Below are positions 62,401 to 64,000 of a DNA stretch of 64,000 bases, in pieces (within the stretch, counting starts at the first letter, position 1; the number at the start of each line of letters is the position of its first letter). Below the pieces are notes generated by a model. It was not told where the DNA came from and did no database searches. It worked only from the letters and a program-made list of their open reading frames with translations. The position numbers and the translations under genes were made by a program. Origin of the DNA: Mactromeris polynyma (Eukaryota > Mollusca > Bivalvia > Venerida > Mactridae); the NCBI GenBank assembly GCA_032209605.1, contig JASFXZ010000037.1:2046001-2110000 (forward strand), in the 5' to 3' direction.

Positions 62401-63764
62401 ACCAAAATCAGGGTTTTCAGCTAGGGGTCCTTGGACCCTCGTGTTTGACAAATTGGAGTCCTTAATAAAGGATATCAGATATGCACTTTATACTTGACAA
62501 AGGTGTATTTTAGGGGTCTCAGGGATGCACAGTAAGTGGAAAATGGGAGTCCCTAGAAAAAGAAATGGGAGTCAGGGACTCAAGATTTCTGCGTCATGGA
62601 AATCCCTGAAAATTCTGTCAAATCTATACTAAAAGGATATGGTGGCAAGTTTTCTTGCTCTGTCCTCTGCACCAGGAAAACTTGACCAGCATCTTTTGTT
62701 AGATTCTTCACACGCAGGAAATGGGCAACAAGAGGACTCTGACCGTAGATATTATACACTGATCTGGCTGTGTCAGGTCCCTTACATGCAGGATGAGACT
62801 GAAAACAAAACAAAGAATCAATTATTTTTTAACTAATGTCTACAACTCAAAGAAAAACATTTAACAATATTATTTTTTATTTATCTTACACATTGCTCAA
62901 TTTGAAGAATTTAGACTCATTAAGGATAATTAATCTACATTTTCAGTGTCCATCCTCATGCCACAGGCTCTCTCATTACATCACTAAATCAAATTTCAAA
63001 ACCAAAAGTTTAAGGAAGGCAAAATTGATCTGTAAATAGATTTATTTATTTCAACATAAAATGTATAATTTACATGGCAATATAAATTTATTACACGGAT
63101 TAGTAAAATCAATATGTATGAATTTAATAAAGTCACATCCATCAACATTATATGTTAAGGATAACACAAAAAAGTAAAAACTCTTGTTTCTTTTGTGGTC
63201 CTTAAAATGGTTCAAATTAGTTTAAACACCAATAACTTGTAAAACCCAGGCACATTATCACTGCATACACTATCAGTCATTAACTCATAGCATCTGATCA
63301 ATTTTAACATTTAATCATGTCAATCAATCATTATTACTATAGAGAGGTAGTGGTCAAGGGTTAGAGCTCGCGATTCCTGATCCGAAGAGCAAGATTTTAA
63401 GTCCTCTGTGGAGTGGGGTTTGATCACGAACACAACAATCCCTGAACTTTGCACAAGTGCCTGTTAGTAACCAAGGAAGTAGTCAGCAAGAGTCATTAAA
63501 ATAAGTTGTTTCAATTCTAAATCGAGTAATCAATAATTTTGAATACCTCTTCCTTTGGTTTTTGTTCCTTGTGAGCAGCAGCCATCATTTTGATTACTTG
63601 TTCTGATTGACTTTCCATTTTGTCTCTTTGTGAATCATAGTCTTCAAAAGTTGTCTCTCGTATAGGAGTCAATGCTTCCACAAGTTTACGCGGATCTACA
63701 GCTTTTGGTTGCTTCCCATGTTTACGTGGGCTAACAGAAGGTTTTGGCTCGGGTATTTCAGCAA
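56461..63764 (-). CDS. Unrecognised coiled-coil-like protein, 3' part of gene
   Basis: Exons in transcript order: 63764-63547, 62798-62630, 62020-61966, 61277-61130, 56529-56461. Phases agree (2 bases in, then 0, 1, 2, 0) and all borders are GT-AG, giving about 219 residues plus stop; the 5' exons lie beyond the window. The first visible part is basic and Pro-rich (PSVSPRKHGKQPKAVDP). Next comes a charged helical stretch (KMESQSEQVIKMMAAAHKEQ), then YNIYGQSPLVAHFL, then helices (HESFKKVRDQEKRYQEMFDR; RQQRLMLKDHLRKQTTLLAQ). The C-terminus is RDPDSLSAGADLALQQALLAQP. I do not recognise the family and infer no function; it could be a structural or ciliary protein, but nothing proves this. The third exon is the weakest call. 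An extra exon could hide in the 4.6-kb last intron. Confidence 0.68.
58080..58260. repeat. Poly-G tract and repeat-like sequence
   Basis: A run of about 16 G at 58160-58176 follows cgtcacgttttcttgaagta, which echoes the family A MITE interior. It may be part of a decayed element inside the last intron of the unrecognised gene. Confidence 0.4.
58395..58745. repeat. Dispersed repeat related to 43150-43400
   Basis: ggacagggatgcccctgcta, tatgtgcccaat and ttgaatccatcc occur in the same order as diverged forms in the DHRS11 intron. It also explains a short minus-strand open frame at 58358-58555, which is not a gene. Confidence 0.6.
60112..60535. mobile_element. Possible mariner-like element remnant
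   Basis: The left edge cagtcgaaaccctttatgtg and the inverted right edge (cagtcgacactcattgtgtc) share the CAGTCGA-type end. Inner phrases such as gtcgacatagc and gtcgatattac are typical of mariner-type MITEs. A TA follows the right edge, but not clearly the left. Confidence 0.45.
62409..62608 (+). mobile_element. MITE family C, copy 2
   Basis: About 200 bp matching 18729-18938 in the same orientation. It ends 21 bp downstream (in transcript direction) of the donor site of exon 62798-62630 of the unrecognised gene. Confidence 0.75.
63340..63480 (+). mobile_element. Degenerate tRNA-derived SINE
   Basis: tagtggtcaagggttagagc resembles a polymerase III A box, and agattttaagtcc a decayed B box (expected ggttcaagtcc). 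It lies in an intron of the unrecognised gene. A functional tRNA is excluded by the poor B box and stems. Confidence 0.5.
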
Positions 63765-64000
63765 CTGCAAAGTTAAGAAGGCATAGTAAATACAAATGGT
63801 CATTTAAAAAATCAGTAAAGACAGGTAATTCATTTCACCAAAATCAAATTTATAATCTTTAATTATAACACAACACAGCAGACAACAGACAATTAAAAAA
63901 GATTAATGTAATCAGAATGGAAAATTCTCCTATAATAATTGGGTTTGGACATTTCCCTGAAAATAAGGTTCTGAAACCACTTCTTAAATCTTGAACAAAG

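Overview
The window looks like nuclear DNA of an invertebrate animal, probably a lophotrochozoan such as a mollusc. The reasons are AT-rich sequence, small exons split by GT-AG introns of 0.1 to 5 kb, single-copy animal genes, and many minisatellites and short inverted-repeat DNA transposons. No species can be named from sequence alone. Every gene model here was built by hand from splice sites, reading phase and family resemblance; nothing was searched in a database.

Layout. 1-3.1 kb holds a large 45-bp minisatellite. 3.1-10.2 kb holds a Ly6/uPAR-type three-finger gene on the + strand with a Thr-rich stalk. One of its introns is filled by a 50-bp minisatellite, and decayed paralogue remnants lie downstream. 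10.2-13.5 kb is non-coding with one MITE and a degenerate repeat. 13.5-26.2 kb (- strand) is a complete 13-exon TXNDC11 gene, a membrane-anchored thioredoxin-domain protein of about 854 aa. 26.2-29.9 kb is intergenic with a mariner-like element. 29.9-32.15 kb (+) is a 3-exon BRI3 gene of 118 aa. 32.6-34.05 kb is a hAT-like element with clean ends. 34-38.3 kb is non-coding. 38.3-44.56 kb (- strand) is an 8-exon DHRS11 gene, an SDR oxidoreductase of 255 aa. 44.66-53.65 kb (+) is an 8-exon NUBP2 gene, a cytosolic Fe-S assembly P-loop ATPase of 268 aa. DHRS11 and NUBP2 start 102 bp apart, head to head. 56.46-63.76 kb (- strand) is the 3' part of a gene I do not recognise; its 5' part lies beyond the window.

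The genes do not form an operon or a pathway. They act in unrelated processes: ER redox folding, endolysosomal membrane, carbonyl reduction, Fe-S assembly and a cell-surface Ly6 protein. The clearest shared regulation is the probable bidirectional promoter of DHRS11 and NUBP2. The most striking non-genic feature is the density of tandem arrays with units of 24-66 bp. Several have higher-order structure (an 855-bp block duplicated in tandem, a block of about 1,050 bp, an ABA trimer) and most of them lie inside introns. No CRISPR array, rRNA or convincing functional tRNA was seen. I found no clear evidence of an undescribed multi-gene system. The best leads are the unrecognised gene, the decaying Ly6 cluster and the transposon families.
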